In this document: one piece after another, positions 40,463 through 47,314 of the stretch
Layout of the letters: the number at the start of each line of letters is the position of its first letter
Numbering within the stretch: position 1 is the first letter of the stretch
DNA from: a virus
Length of the DNA stretch: 47,314 bases
Reading direction: 5' to 3' (one strand)
IMG/VR virus record: IMGVR_UViG_3300009433_000010
Span: 1 to 47,314 of that record
Translations under genes and position numbers: made by a program
The notes under the pieces: model-generated
What the model was told of the DNA's origin: nothing
What the model saw: the letters and a program-made list of their open reading frames with translations, nothing else
The model's database searches: none

Positions 40463-40709
40463 TTTTTTCTATTTTATTGTAGGTGAATTTTTTAGCAACT
40501 TCTTTATTAAAAAAACTACCTTGTGACTTGGCCATTCTAAACTTGGTAAAGACTGAGTGTGGTACATCCTCATATTCATATTTAACGTCACCTTTGAATG
40601 TGACCAATAACTTTCCGTTTGAGGTGTCGTACTCAGCCTCTATGAGAGTTGTTGAATCAATCTCACAGATTATCTTCTTACCTAATATTCTTTCTGTTTT
40701 AATAGCCAT
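40455..40709 (-). CDS. KTSC-domain protein
   Basis: An 84-residue protein that is essentially one KTSC domain. STTLIEAEYDTSNGKLLVTF (19-38) is the S-x-x-I-x-x-x-x-YD...L-x-V-x-F strand pair, and KYEYEDVPHSVFTKFRMAKS then QGSFFNKEVAKKF match the Y-x-Y-x-x-VP...A-x-S-x-G-x-F-F-N tail. The domain occurs in lysyl-tRNA synthetase tails and alone in phages; its role is unknown. It follows the 154-aa gene by 1 base and overlaps the nucleotidyltransferase start by eight bases. Confidence 0.85.
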   Translation of the reverse strand: MAIKTERILGKKIICEIDSTTLIEAEYDTSNGKLLVTFKGDVKYEYEDVPHSVFTKFRMAKSQGSFFNKEVAKKFTYNKIEKNG

Positions 40710-40710
40710 T

Positions 40711-41175
40711 TTATTCTTCTGTATTAAAGTATTCTTCTAAATCTTTATTCGGTATTGTATATTGGGCTCTCCATCCATCTACAGTTCCTGAAGTGGTTTC
40801 TACTTTTATATTATCGTGAGACCTAGCATATGGATATGACACTATATTCTTAATACCTAACTCTTCTAAAATCATTTCTAATTTTGTTCTGGCAATATGT
40901 TCATTTATCGAATCGTAATAAAATATAGTATCGTCTTTATATATATTATAGTTAACTCCTTCTACTGAACCTGAATTTAGTTCTTCAGGTTCTTGTTCTA
41001 ATGGTTTGACATCTTCCATGTCATTATTTTTATTAAAAATATTTTTAATAAATTTTTTACCCTTATCAATTCCTCTCTTTATCGCGTCTATAATACCCTG
41101 TTCTTCTATAACTTCTTCATTTAAACCCATTAACTCACGATTACGTTTGACTTCATTTAATATGTTATTCTCCAT
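40711..41175 (-). CDS. Unknown protein with short helical leader
   Basis: A 154-residue protein. The N-terminal leader MENNILNEVKRNRELMGLNE is a short helix often found on proteins of Bacteroidota phages. A basic, amphipathic helix (AIKRGIDKGKKFIKNIFNK) follows, then an acidic linker and a C-terminal beta-rich part (NYNIYKDDTIFYYDSINEHI, VETTSGTVDGWRAQYTIPNK). No family recognised. A TATTTATA box (41196-41189) lies 13 bases upstream, and the KTSC gene follows directly. Confidence 0.6.
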   Translation of the reverse strand: MENNILNEVKRNRELMGLNEEVIEEQGIIDAIKRGIDKGKKFIKNIFNKNNDMEDVKPLEQEPEELNSGSVEGVNYNIYKDDTIFYYDSINEHIARTKLEMILEELGIKNIVSYPYARSHDNIKVETTSGTVDGWRAQYTIPNKDLEEYFNTEE

Positions 41176-41188
41176 AATAATATTTTAC

Positions 41189-41196
41189 TATAAATA
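41189..41196 (-). promoter_or_regulatory. Putative late-promoter box TATTTATA
   Basis: AAGTATTTATAGTAAAA on the minus strand, 13 bases before the ATG at 41175 and just downstream of the terminator of the UVR gene. Confidence 0.48.
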
Positions 41197-41207
41197 CTTG
41201 AGAGAGT

Positions 41208-41241
41208 AAAAAAACCCCTCAGTTTGTATGAGGGGTTTTTT
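41208..41241 (-). terminator. Intrinsic terminator after UVR gene
   Basis: CCCCTCA (41215-41221) pairs with TGAGGGG (41229-41235) around loop GTTTGTA, extended by AAAAAAA/TTTTTTT on the flanks to give about 13 bp. It stands directly after the stop of the minus-strand UVR gene at 41243 and has a U-run in both directions. Confidence 0.92.
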
Positions 41242-41242
41242 A

Positions 41243-41683
41243 TTAGGAATTATACTTCTTAATTTTATCTCGAAGTTTGATTGCCTTTTCAAAATCTTGT
41301 TTAGACACTGCATCGTCTAGTTGAGACTGTATCTCTTGAATCTTTTCTTTATTAGATTCGATAGAAATAATCTTATCTCTCAACTGAGCTGCGGTTTCGT
41401 AATCTTGTGATTCTACAGCCTTATTCATTTTATCTCTTAACGAAGAAACTTCGATAGAATCTTTTTTGTGTGTTGAGTCACTGTAACGGTAAATGGAGGT
41501 TATTTGATATGTTCCATCTTCGGATGTGAATGTTTCTTTTGTCCATGCTCCATTCTCATCTTCACCACTATCAACATCCTTTTTACCCCTTACTATCATA
41601 GGATTGTTATAGGAACCAAATCCATCGAATAATGAGTCAAACTCAGATAACAAGTCATTAAAATTAAATTTTCTACGTAACAT
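41243..41683 (-). CDS. Double-UVR-motif protein, possible Clp adaptor (McsA-like)
   Basis: A 146-residue protein. Residues about 1-70 are an aromatic- and Asp-rich region (NDLLSEFDSLFDGFGSYNNP). Residues 79-106 (SLRDKMNKAVESQDYETAAQ, then LRDKI) and 115-143 (EIQSQLDDAVSKQDFEKAIK, then LRDKI) are two tandem UVR motifs (L-x-x-x-M/L-x-x-A-V-x-x-x-D-[YF]-E-x-A-x-x-L-R-D-x-I). McsA of Bacillus has a UVR motif and acts with ClpC. The gene is divergent from the Clp-like gene, whose M-domain itself carries a UVR-like segment. Role as an adaptor is inferred from this pairing; UvrB/C-type partners are an alternative. Confidence 0.75.
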   Translation of the reverse strand: MLRRKFNFNDLLSEFDSLFDGFGSYNNPMIVRGKKDVDSGEDENGAWTKETFTSEDGTYQITSIYRYSDSTHKKDSIEVSSLRDKMNKAVESQDYETAAQLRDKIISIESNKEKIQEIQSQLDDAVSKQDFEKAIKLRDKIKKYNS

Positions 41684-41764
41684 TTTTGGTTTTTTTATTT
41701 AAGTTTATTAATTTTACACTCATATTATCAATATCGTGCCAAACGATAAATTATACCATTAGAC

Positions 41765-41777
41765 TGACATTATGTCA
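41765..41777. promoter_or_regulatory. Palindromic operator candidate 1
   Basis: TGACATTATGTCA, a perfect 6-bp inverted repeat around one base. Its centre (41771) lies 31 bp from the centre of the second palindrome, close to three helical turns, so bound dimers would lie on one DNA face. It is about 87 bases before the Clp start and 81 before the UVR start. Confidence 0.65.
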
Positions 41778-41795
41778 TGTAACTTAAAAATTAAC

Positions 41796-41808
41796 TGACA
41801 GAATGTCA
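41796..41808. promoter_or_regulatory. Palindromic operator candidate 2
   Basis: TGACAGAATGTCA, a 5-bp inverted repeat (TGACA-GAA-TGTCA). It shares TGACA-N3-TGTCA with the first site. It lies close to the TATAAT-like element of the Clp gene, so a bound protein could repress it. Confidence 0.65.
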
Positions 41809-41864
41809 ATAGTTGATTTATTGGTATAATCTTTACTATAATTGAATTAAATAATTTTTAAAAT

Positions 41865-43883
41865 ATGATTGAATCAGTAGACCCAAACGACAAAGGACCG
41901 AGAAAAAAGAAAGAACAGAGTACATCTAAGACACCTGTACTTGATAATTTTTCTAGAGATTTAATTAAACTAGCATCTGAGGGAAAACTCGACCCAGTAA
42001 TTGGTAGGGACAGTGAGATTAAAAGAATCGCTCAGATTCTTTCTCGTAGGAAAAAGAATAATCCAATTATAATCGGTGAACCTGGTTGTGGTAAAACCGC
42101 AATCGTTGAAGGTTTGGCTATGAAGATTTTTGAGGGTGATTGTCCTCAAAATCTCTGTGATAAAAGACTCGTGTCTTTAGATATGACTTCTATAGTTGCG
42201 GGTACCAAATACCGTGGACAATTTGAGGAAAGACTTAAGGTAATTCTTGATGAACTTCAAGATAATAACGATATTATTATCTTCATTGATGAAATTCACA
42301 CTATTATCGGTGCAGGTAATACATCTGGTTCCCTTGACGCTTCTAACATTTTTAAACCCGCATTGGCACGAGGTGAACTACAATGTGTTGGAGCGACCAC
42401 TCTTGATGAATACCGTGAGAACATCGAGAAGGACGGTGCCTTGGAACGAAGATTTCAAAAGGTAATGGTTGATGGTTCAACTACCGAAGAGACGTTAGAG
42501 ATACTTCAGAATCTAAAATCTCGTTATGAGGACCACCATAAAGTAATATATACTGATAAAGCTCTTCAGACTTGTGTAACACTCGCAGACCGTTACGTAA
42601 CTAATAGGGAGTTCCCTGATAAGGCAATCGATATTATGGATGAGGTTGGCGCCAGAGCTCAAATCAACATTAAACTTCCTGAAATTATTGAAGAACTACG
42701 TAATGAAGCTCTTGAAATTAAGGATAAAAAGATTCAAGTAGTAAAAAGTCAAAAATATGAAGAAGCTGCTCAACTTCGTGACCGTGAGCGAAAGATTATA
42801 GAAAAATTAGAGTACGAAAAAAATATCTTCGACTCTAAAAAAGATGAGGAACGTAAAGAAATTACTGAAGATATGATTTACGATGTTGTTTCACATATGA
42901 CTAAAATACCCCTATCTAAGTTGAACGCGGAGGATAAAGAAGGTTTGTTGGATTTGGAGAATAATCTTAATTCCTCAGTTATTGGTCAAGAAGAAGCGGT
43001 TAAAACGATTTCAAAGGCAATCCGTAGAAACCGTGTAGGTATTAAAGACCCTAATCGACCAATCGGTTCGTTTATCTTCTTGGGTTCTACAGGTATTGGT
43101 AAGACACACTTAGCTAAACAATTAGCGAAAGAAATATTTGGAGATGAAGAGTCCTTAATTCGTGTAGATATGTCTGAGTACCAAGAAAAGTTCTCTATGA
43201 GTAGATTGATTGGTTCACCTCCAGGTTATGTTGGGTACGACCAAGGAGGTCAATTAACCGAAGCAGTTAAAAACAAACCATACTCTGTAGTATTGTTTGA
43301 TGAGATTGAAAAGGCAAACAAGGACATCTTTTCCATCCTACTACAAATGATGGATGACGGTCACCTAACAGATTCTTTCGGTAGAAAAATTAATTTTAGA
43401 AACTGTCTAATTATTATGACTTCTAACTTAGGTGTTAAGAAACTTCAGGACTTCGGTTCAGGTGTTGGATTCGATACTACCACACGAATCTCAAATAATG
43501 AAGCGATGAAAAAGTCTTTGTTGGAGAAAGAATTGAAGAACCATTTTACTCCTGAGTTCTTGAATCGTGTAGATGAGGTAGTGGTGTTTAATCCTCTCAG
43601 AGAGAGCGAAGTAGAACAAATCGTGGAGATTGAGTTGTCAAAACTAAACCGTAGACTTGACCGACTAGGTTATGTAGTGTCCATCGATAAAAAAGTTAAA
43701 AAGTTCTTATCAGAGGTAGGTTTTGATGAAAAATACGGGGCAAGACCAATTAAAAGAGCAATTCAAGAGAAAATCGAAGATTTGATTTCAGAAGAAGTTC
43801 TTAGAGGTAATATCGTTGAGGGGTTATCTTGTAAGTTGAAAATGAAAGGAGAAGAGGAGGTTGTTTTAGAAAAGGGGAAATAA
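41865..43883 (+). CDS. clpC-like: ClpC-like double AAA+ unfoldase without N-domain
   Basis: A 672-residue Hsp100 protein with two AAA+ modules. D1: Walker [10 protein letters not shown] (71-79), pore loop KYRG (115-118), Walker [10 protein letters not shown] (137-145), arginine fingers in ALERRFQ (192-198). A short UVR-like middle segment lies at 283-311 ([17 protein letters not shown]). D2: Walker A GSTGIGKT (407-414), pore loop GYVGYDQGG (454-462), Walker B VVLFDEIE (475-482), arginine finger Arg568. GSGVGFDT (531-538) matches the ClpP-docking loop ([LIV]-G-[FL]) of ClpA/ClpC. The usual N-terminal substrate domain is missing. It would use ATP to unfold proteins, probably for host ClpP. Confidence 0.93.
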   Translation: MIESVDPNDKGPRKKKEQSTSKTPVLDNFSRDLIKLASEGKLDPVIGRDSEIKRIAQILSRRKKNNPIIIGEPGCGKTAIVEGLAMKIFEGDCPQNLCDKRLVSLDMTSIVAGTKYRGQFEERLKVILDELQDNNDIIIFIDEIHTIIGAGNTSGSLDASNIFKPALARGELQCVGATTLDEYRENIEKDGALERRFQKVMVDGSTTEETLEILQNLKSRYEDHHKVIYTDKALQTCVTLADRYVTNREFPDKAIDIMDEVGARAQINIKLPEIIEELRNEALEIKDKKIQVVKSQKYEEAAQLRDRERKIIEKLEYEKNIFDSKKDEERKEITEDMIYDVVSHMTKIPLSKLNAEDKEGLLDLENNLNSSVIGQEEAVKTISKAIRRNRVGIKDPNRPIGSFIFLGSTGIGKTHLAKQLAKEIFGDEESLIRVDMSEYQEKFSMSRLIGSPPGYVGYDQGGQLTEAVKNKPYSVVLFDEIEKANKDIFSILLQMMDDGHLTDSFGRKINFRNCLIIMTSNLGVKKLQDFGSGVGFDTTTRISNNEAMKKSLLEKELKNHFTPEFLNRVDEVVVFNPLRESEVEQIVEIELSKLNRRLDRLGYVVSIDKKVKKFLSEVGFDEKYGARPIKRAIQEKIEDLISEEVLRGNIVEGLSCKLKMKGEEEVVLEKGK

Positions 43884-43897
43884 TTCCCCTTTTTTTT
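43870..43897 (+). terminator. Intrinsic terminator overlapping Clp stop
   Basis: AAAAGGGGAA (43870-43879) pairs with TTCCCCTTTT (43884-43893) around loop ATAA, followed by more T. It begins inside the last codons of the Clp gene and ends in the T-run that also supplies the -33 box of the peptidase promoter. Confidence 0.88.
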
Positions 43898-43926
43898 GTT
43901 TTAATGAAATATTTGTTGTATATTTG
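43895..43926 (+). promoter_or_regulatory. Bacteroidota-type promoter (TTTG-N20-TATATTTG)
   Basis: TTTG at 43895-43898 and TATATTTG at 43919-43926, spacing 20, fit the Bacteroidota promoter consensus exactly. The ATG of the peptidase lies 18 bases after the -7 box, so the leader is very short. The -33 box is embedded in the terminator U-run of the Clp gene. Confidence 0.78.
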
Positions 43927-43944
43927 TATATAAATCAACCACAA

Positions 43945-45015
43945 ATGAACAACGAACAACTTAATCGTCTCAAAGAAGTACTTTCAATCCCAACCAAAAC
44001 CTATAAGGAAGATGGGATGGTAGACTACATTATTAATATTCTTGAGACAATTGATGGTGTAACGTATTACAATGACCCGATGAATAACGTTTACGCCACT
44101 AAAGGTACATTACCTGATGGTGAGTTTTATCCGATGTTTGTTGCACATACTGATACGGTTCATGAACTGGTTGAAGACATTGTTGTTGAGGAGGAGAATC
44201 TCGAAAAACCACCCACTTTTGGTCGAACGTTTACTGAAGAACTAAACTTATCTCTAAAGGGATACACTCCACAAGGGAATCCAACGGGAATCGGTGGTGA
44301 CGATAAATGTGGTGTTTTTTTGGCACTCGAACTCCTTCGCACTTTGTCACATGTAAAGGTCGGTCTTTTCGTATCTGAAGAGACTGGTTGCCACGGCTCG
44401 AAAGAGTGTGATGTGGAGTTCCTTAAAGACGTGGGATATGCGATTCAATTTGACGCACCTGGAAATCATTTAATTACCGAAGTTTGTTCGGGGGTTCGTT
44501 TATATGAAAATAAAGGTGATTTTATTAGTCGTATTATCCCCGTCTTTGAAAACACAATGGGTGTTTCCCCTTATCAACAGTCACACCCCTATACCGATGT
44601 ATCTCAAATCAAAATGAAGGGTGACTTCTCTTGTATCAACTTCTCTTGTGGTTACTACAACATGCATACCTCTTCTGAGTTTGTTGTTGTAAAAGACGTG
44701 GAAGACGCCTTTAACTTAGCCGTTGGAGTTGTAAAAGAACTCGGTAATAGTAAGTTTAACTATACTTACGTTCGTCCTACTACTGATTACTACAGTCAAG
44801 GTAATTTGTTTGCTAACTACGAAGATGAAGATGAGGATGATTGTTACGATTACCCTGATTGGGTTGACGGTGATAACCACTACTTTCACATCTCTGAAAG
44901 TGAACTTGAGATTGAGTCTAAATCCACCGGTGATGTAGTGTCTTTGAGTTTAAAGGATATGGGTGAGTTGTACCTCCTTATTCGGGAGCGTCTGTTGGAG
45001 AATGAAGAGGTTTAA
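43945..45015 (+). CDS. M20 metallopeptidase, PepT-like
   Basis: A 356-residue zinc peptidase with the full M20 ligand set: His68-x-Asp70 in FVAHTDTVH, Asp119/120 in GIGGDDKCG, Glu145/146 in FVSEETGCHGS, Asp170 in IQFDAPG, and His241 in CGYYNMHTSSE. The order and the H-x-D-T-V / E-E / SEE-T pattern match the tripeptidase T branch. It would cut small peptides to amino acids in the cytoplasm. I chose ATG 43945; a TTG at 43924 lies within the promoter. It follows the Clp-like gene, and its stop overlaps the convergent gene's stop in TTAA. The C-terminal 70 residues include a D/E-rich stretch (NYEDEDEDDCYDYPDWVDGD). Confidence 0.88.
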   Translation: MNNEQLNRLKEVLSIPTKTYKEDGMVDYIINILETIDGVTYYNDPMNNVYATKGTLPDGEFYPMFVAHTDTVHELVEDIVVEEENLEKPPTFGRTFTEELNLSLKGYTPQGNPTGIGGDDKCGVFLALELLRTLSHVKVGLFVSEETGCHGSKECDVEFLKDVGYAIQFDAPGNHLITEVCSGVRLYENKGDFISRIIPVFENTMGVSPYQQSHPYTDVSQIKMKGDFSCINFSCGYYNMHTSSEFVVVKDVEDAFNLAVGVVKELGNSKFNYTYVRPTTDYYSQGNLFANYEDEDEDDCYDYPDWVDGDNHYFHISESELEIESKSTGDVVSLSLKDMGELYLLIRERLLENEEV

Positions 45016-46874
45016 AAAGGTTCAAAAAGTGTGTAGTTGCTCAACAGTTTAATTATTGTTGTCAATTTCGCACTTCCCTTTTTTCTTTCACCGTCAGGTT
45101 TTACCAAATCAAAATTAATTTTTGAGTTTTTTGGGTTTACTCCGGTGAAAATTATTTGAGTTTCGTCTTCTGCAGTTTTTATTGGGTATGGTCGATTTAA
45201 CCCGAACTTTTTACTGATGTAGTTTAATATACTTCTATACTCAGTTGCGTTAGTAACAATATCCTCATCCATTTCTAAACCTTCTAAAGTGTTTTCTAAT
45301 AGATTTGTCATATCACTGTTAAACGAGTCACTAAACACGTCCAAATCCTGATATTCGTTTACACTATCCATAAAATATGTGTTCAAATAAACATTCTGTT
45401 GGATTATATTCTCCAAAACCTGCTCCGAGGACAATTCTTTATTATAATCTAAATTATCTTCATAGATATCAATAAGTTTATCAATACTAATTTTATATTG
45501 ACCAAAACAATTTTCATCGTCAACTTTTGTTAATCCTATTTCATCATAAAGGTTACATATTTCATCTTCAATATGTTTTATCACACCTTCATGTATAGAC
45601 CTATCCTCCGACTCAGAATACAAATAACCAAAATCTTCATATAGTTTTGGTAACCGGTCTTTTATAAATTCCGATAATTTTACGTCCCAATCACCATCAC
45701 GTTTAATTTCACTACCATCAAAAGATTCTAACAACTCAGGTTCTATTATCTCAACAATAGAACGTAATATATCTATATGTTCAGGTGTTAACACATAAAG
45801 AGGATAACCTTCCCTCATATCTTCATCAAATCTCGATGTCTCATAAAAGAAATCACCATTAGGGTTTTCATATGCCCATAGATAATAATCTATCGCATCT
45901 TCACCAATCTCATCTTCCATAAAGTCCAAATAATTCTTAAGTTCATTACTGAAATTAAAAATCGCGTTTTCACCATCAAACCTATCAAAAAAATGTGAGG
46001 TTAGCCCTTCATACATCGTAATTTTAGGATTGTTTTTAATTTTCTTTAAGGTTTCATAATCATCACCCCGTTCGGTTAGTTTCTTAATTTCTTCTTTAAT
46101 CGGTGCGAACCTCTCTAACAAAAATGTGTATCGTTCACCACCATCCTGTTGATTATAAATTTCAGGAGTCCCGTTACCAAATGGTACCAAAAGAGCCATC
46201 TTACCATACGTTCTATCTGAAGACTTTTTATCAATTATATAATATAACTTACCTCTTGACGTATATTTGTTAAAATAGTCATCGTTATTTTCTGTCGTAG
46301 TACACCACTTGGTAGCCGCCCCGTAGTAACATGATGATTTGTGGGATAAAGGTCGTATAATTAAAAATCTATTGTCCTCGTAAACCTTTTCAACTTCTTT
46401 TTTTACTTCACTTTTAGTTTTTATTTCACTTAAATAATCATCGTACCTATTTACAAACCGAAATAAATCGTTAATAGTGTCAAATGATGTTATATCTTTT
46501 GGATTTAACTTTATTTTCTTTTCAGTACTTTCACTGCTAAATTTTCCGGATAAGTTTAAAACTTTAAATATATCATCAACTTTTTGAGTTGATAAACGGT
46601 CAATAATGTTATGATAATTTTTGATATAGGTCTCTAATATATCAGCGACTCTGTTTGGTACTCCTCCACCTACAACTGTAGATGTAGGGTTTTTTATTTC
46701 TTCTATAAATTGTTTAATTGCCCACTCAGAATACTTCTTAGTTGCACTTGGGTCTTGGTCTATTATCTTTTCGGCGTATTGTATCGATTCGTCACCTAAT
46801 GGTTCGAGTTGACTTCGGAACTTATCTATTATACGCTCCTTTTTACCTTCTATTAATAGATTTATAAACTTCAT
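45012..46874 (-). CDS. Large unknown phage protein with WCTT motif
   Basis: A 620-residue protein. The N-terminal 170 residues are helical. The most conserved-looking part is LSHKSSCYYGAATKWCTTTE (about 175-195), followed by DYFNKYTSRGKLYYIIDKKS and an LLVPFGNG strand. Similar C-x-x-x-A-T-x-W-C-T-[AT]...G-x-L-Y-x-I-x-[DN] blocks occur in T4-like phage proteins and PcfJ-like proteins (my recollection). The rest is acidic and helical. No catalytic set can be assigned. The ATG shares TAATG with the upstream gene; the stop shares TTAA with the peptidase gene. Confidence 0.75.
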   Translation of the reverse strand: MKFINLLIEGKKERIIDKFRSQLEPLGDESIQYAEKIIDQDPSATKKYSEWAIKQFIEEIKNPTSTVVGGGVPNRVADILETYIKNYHNIIDRLSTQKVDDIFKVLNLSGKFSSESTEKKIKLNPKDITSFDTINDLFRFVNRYDDYLSEIKTKSEVKKEVEKVYEDNRFLIIRPLSHKSSCYYGAATKWCTTTENNDDYFNKYTSRGKLYYIIDKKSSDRTYGKMALLVPFGNGTPEIYNQQDGGERYTFLLERFAPIKEEIKKLTERGDDYETLKKIKNNPKITMYEGLTSHFFDRFDGENAIFNFSNELKNYLDFMEDEIGEDAIDYYLWAYENPNGDFFYETSRFDEDMREGYPLYVLTPEHIDILRSIVEIIEPELLESFDGSEIKRDGDWDVKLSEFIKDRLPKLYEDFGYLYSESEDRSIHEGVIKHIEDEICNLYDEIGLTKVDDENCFGQYKISIDKLIDIYEDNLDYNKELSSEQVLENIIQQNVYLNTYFMDSVNEYQDLDVFSDSFNSDMTNLLENTLEGLEMDEDIVTNATEYRSILNYISKKFGLNRPYPIKTAEDETQIIFTGVNPKNSKINFDLVKPDGERKKGSAKLTTIIKLLSNYTLFEPF

Positions 46875-47314
46875 TAATTATATGCTGCACAACCTATACC
46901 ACCACTATCTTCAAAAAATCCACCACCACCCTTTTTTATTCGGTTAAAGATAATACGGTTTTTATTTCCACCTCCACTACCCCCTTCAGGTACTATCTTA
47001 ATACCCCATTCACCAAGTGTGGAGGGAGGTTTAGGGTCAGTACCTCCTGTATCATAATCAAATTTAACCGCTAGTTGTATTACACAATATTTGTATTGCT
47101 CATATTCGTTTGGTGAGTTATGTGGTTCTTGTCCGTTAAAGTCTCTATTCCCATCTTTTTTAAACGATTTAGGGTCTCCCCCTCCATCAGAAAATAGATT
47201 AGGTGAAGGAGGGTTTGGACCTGATGAACCGTCTTTATTTTTACCATTAGAATTCAAAGTAACCTTAGAAGTGCTTATATCAGGTATTATAGAACTTAAC
47301 TCGTTAACGATATA
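46874..47314 (-). CDS. Glycine/proline-rich protein, N-terminus off window
   Basis: The frame is open from the window edge (47314) to the stop at 46874, so 146 codons are visible and the true start lies to the right; a TTG at 47257 is probably not the start. The visible part begins YIVNELSSIIPDISTSKVTL and continues with Gly/Pro/Asn-rich and acidic stretches (GSSGPNPPSPNLFSDGGGDP). It has a beta-like middle (YKYCVIQLAVKFDYD) and a Gly-rich end (EGGSGGGNKNRIIFNRIKKG). The composition suits a virion fibre, decoration or tail-tip protein. It shares TAATG with the downstream gene. Confidence 0.7.
   Translation of the reverse strand, partial: YIVNELSSIIPDISTSKVTLNSNGKNKDGSSGPNPPSPNLFSDGGGDPKSFKKDGNRDFNGQEPHNSPNEYEQYKYCVIQLAVKFDYDTGGTDPKPPSTLGEWGIKIVPEGGSGGGNKNRIIFNRIKKGGGGFFEDSGGIGCAAYN

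Larger units (their letters stand above)
41684..41864. promoter_or_regulatory. Divergent control region of UVR and Clp genes
   Basis: 181 bases of AT-rich non-coding DNA between divergent starts. It holds two palindromes (listed separately) in its middle, 57 to 100 bases before the Clp ATG. A TATAAT-like element (GGTATAATCTTTACTATAAT, about 41822-41841) stands 24-43 bases before the Clp ATG, with no clear Bacteroidota TAnnTTTG box. The UVR side has only an A-rich leader (AACTTAAATAAAAAAACC). Promoter strength cannot be judged by eye. Confidence 0.55.

Noticed and set aside
43924-43944. TTG start for the M20 peptidase
   Set aside because: It lies inside the -7 box of the promoter, so it would be upstream of the transcript start.
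1-47314. tRNA genes or integrase/attachment sites
   Set aside because: I looked for tRNA-like T-arm sequences and integrase signatures and saw none; intergenic space is almost nil.

Overview
This window is most consistent with part of the genome of a large, strictly lytic, T4-like myovirus (Caudoviricetes) infecting a member of the Bacteroidota, probably a marine flavobacterium. The T4-type evidence is a head module with recognisable large terminase, portal, prohead protease, scaffold and gp23-like major capsid protein, a gp5-like baseplate hub and a gp55-like late sigma factor. The host evidence is AT-rich DNA, leaders almost without Shine-Dalgarno sequences, two promoters matching the Bacteroidota consensus TTTG-N20-TAnnTTTG, and a phage-borne ribosomal protein bS21 of Bacteroidota type. 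I saw no integrase, no tRNA gene and no CRISPR array.

Layout. (1) 1-4515, minus strand: the first 1505 codons of a giant adhesin or tail-fibre protein with long TPTNSV-type repeats, running off the left edge. (2) 4572-23765, plus strand: a tightly packed block. It holds five small unknown proteins, a glycan cassette of about seven carbohydrate-active genes interleaved with nucleotide enzymes (DEDDy exonuclease, dUTPase, two HAD proteins, PhoH), then the late sigma factor, and then baseplate or other virion genes. (3) 23762-25112, minus: a cupin, a coiled-coil protein and a basic Cys-rich protein. (4) 25162-25600, plus: two small unknown genes ending at a strong terminator. (5) 25650-41683, minus: the head module and a tail of head-associated or unknown genes, with terminase upstream of portal, protease, scaffold and capsid. 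It is interrupted by a single plus-strand gene for bS21 at 30583-30768. (6) 41865-45015, plus: a ClpC-like AAA+ unfoldase and an M20 peptidase. The Clp gene is divergent from a double-UVR-motif protein that looks like an McsA-type adaptor. (7) 45012-47314, minus: a WCTT-motif protein and a glycine-rich protein running off the right edge.

How it may work together. The gp55-like sigma factor probably reads a recurrent TATTTATA box that I find 5 to 36 bases upstream of many virion-gene starts; this is the reverse complement of the T4 late box. Two genes (57-aa protein and M20 peptidase) instead carry host-type promoters and are probably expressed early. The Clp-like unfoldase, the UVR protein and the M20 peptidase look like a phage proteolysis module that may borrow host ClpP, controlled by two identical-type palindromes (TGACA-N3-TGTCA) spaced 31 bp. 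bS21 probably exchanges into host ribosomes. Three convergent gene pairs end in the same 4-base YTAA stop overlap, a striking packing device that also supports two genes of 57 and 33 codons.
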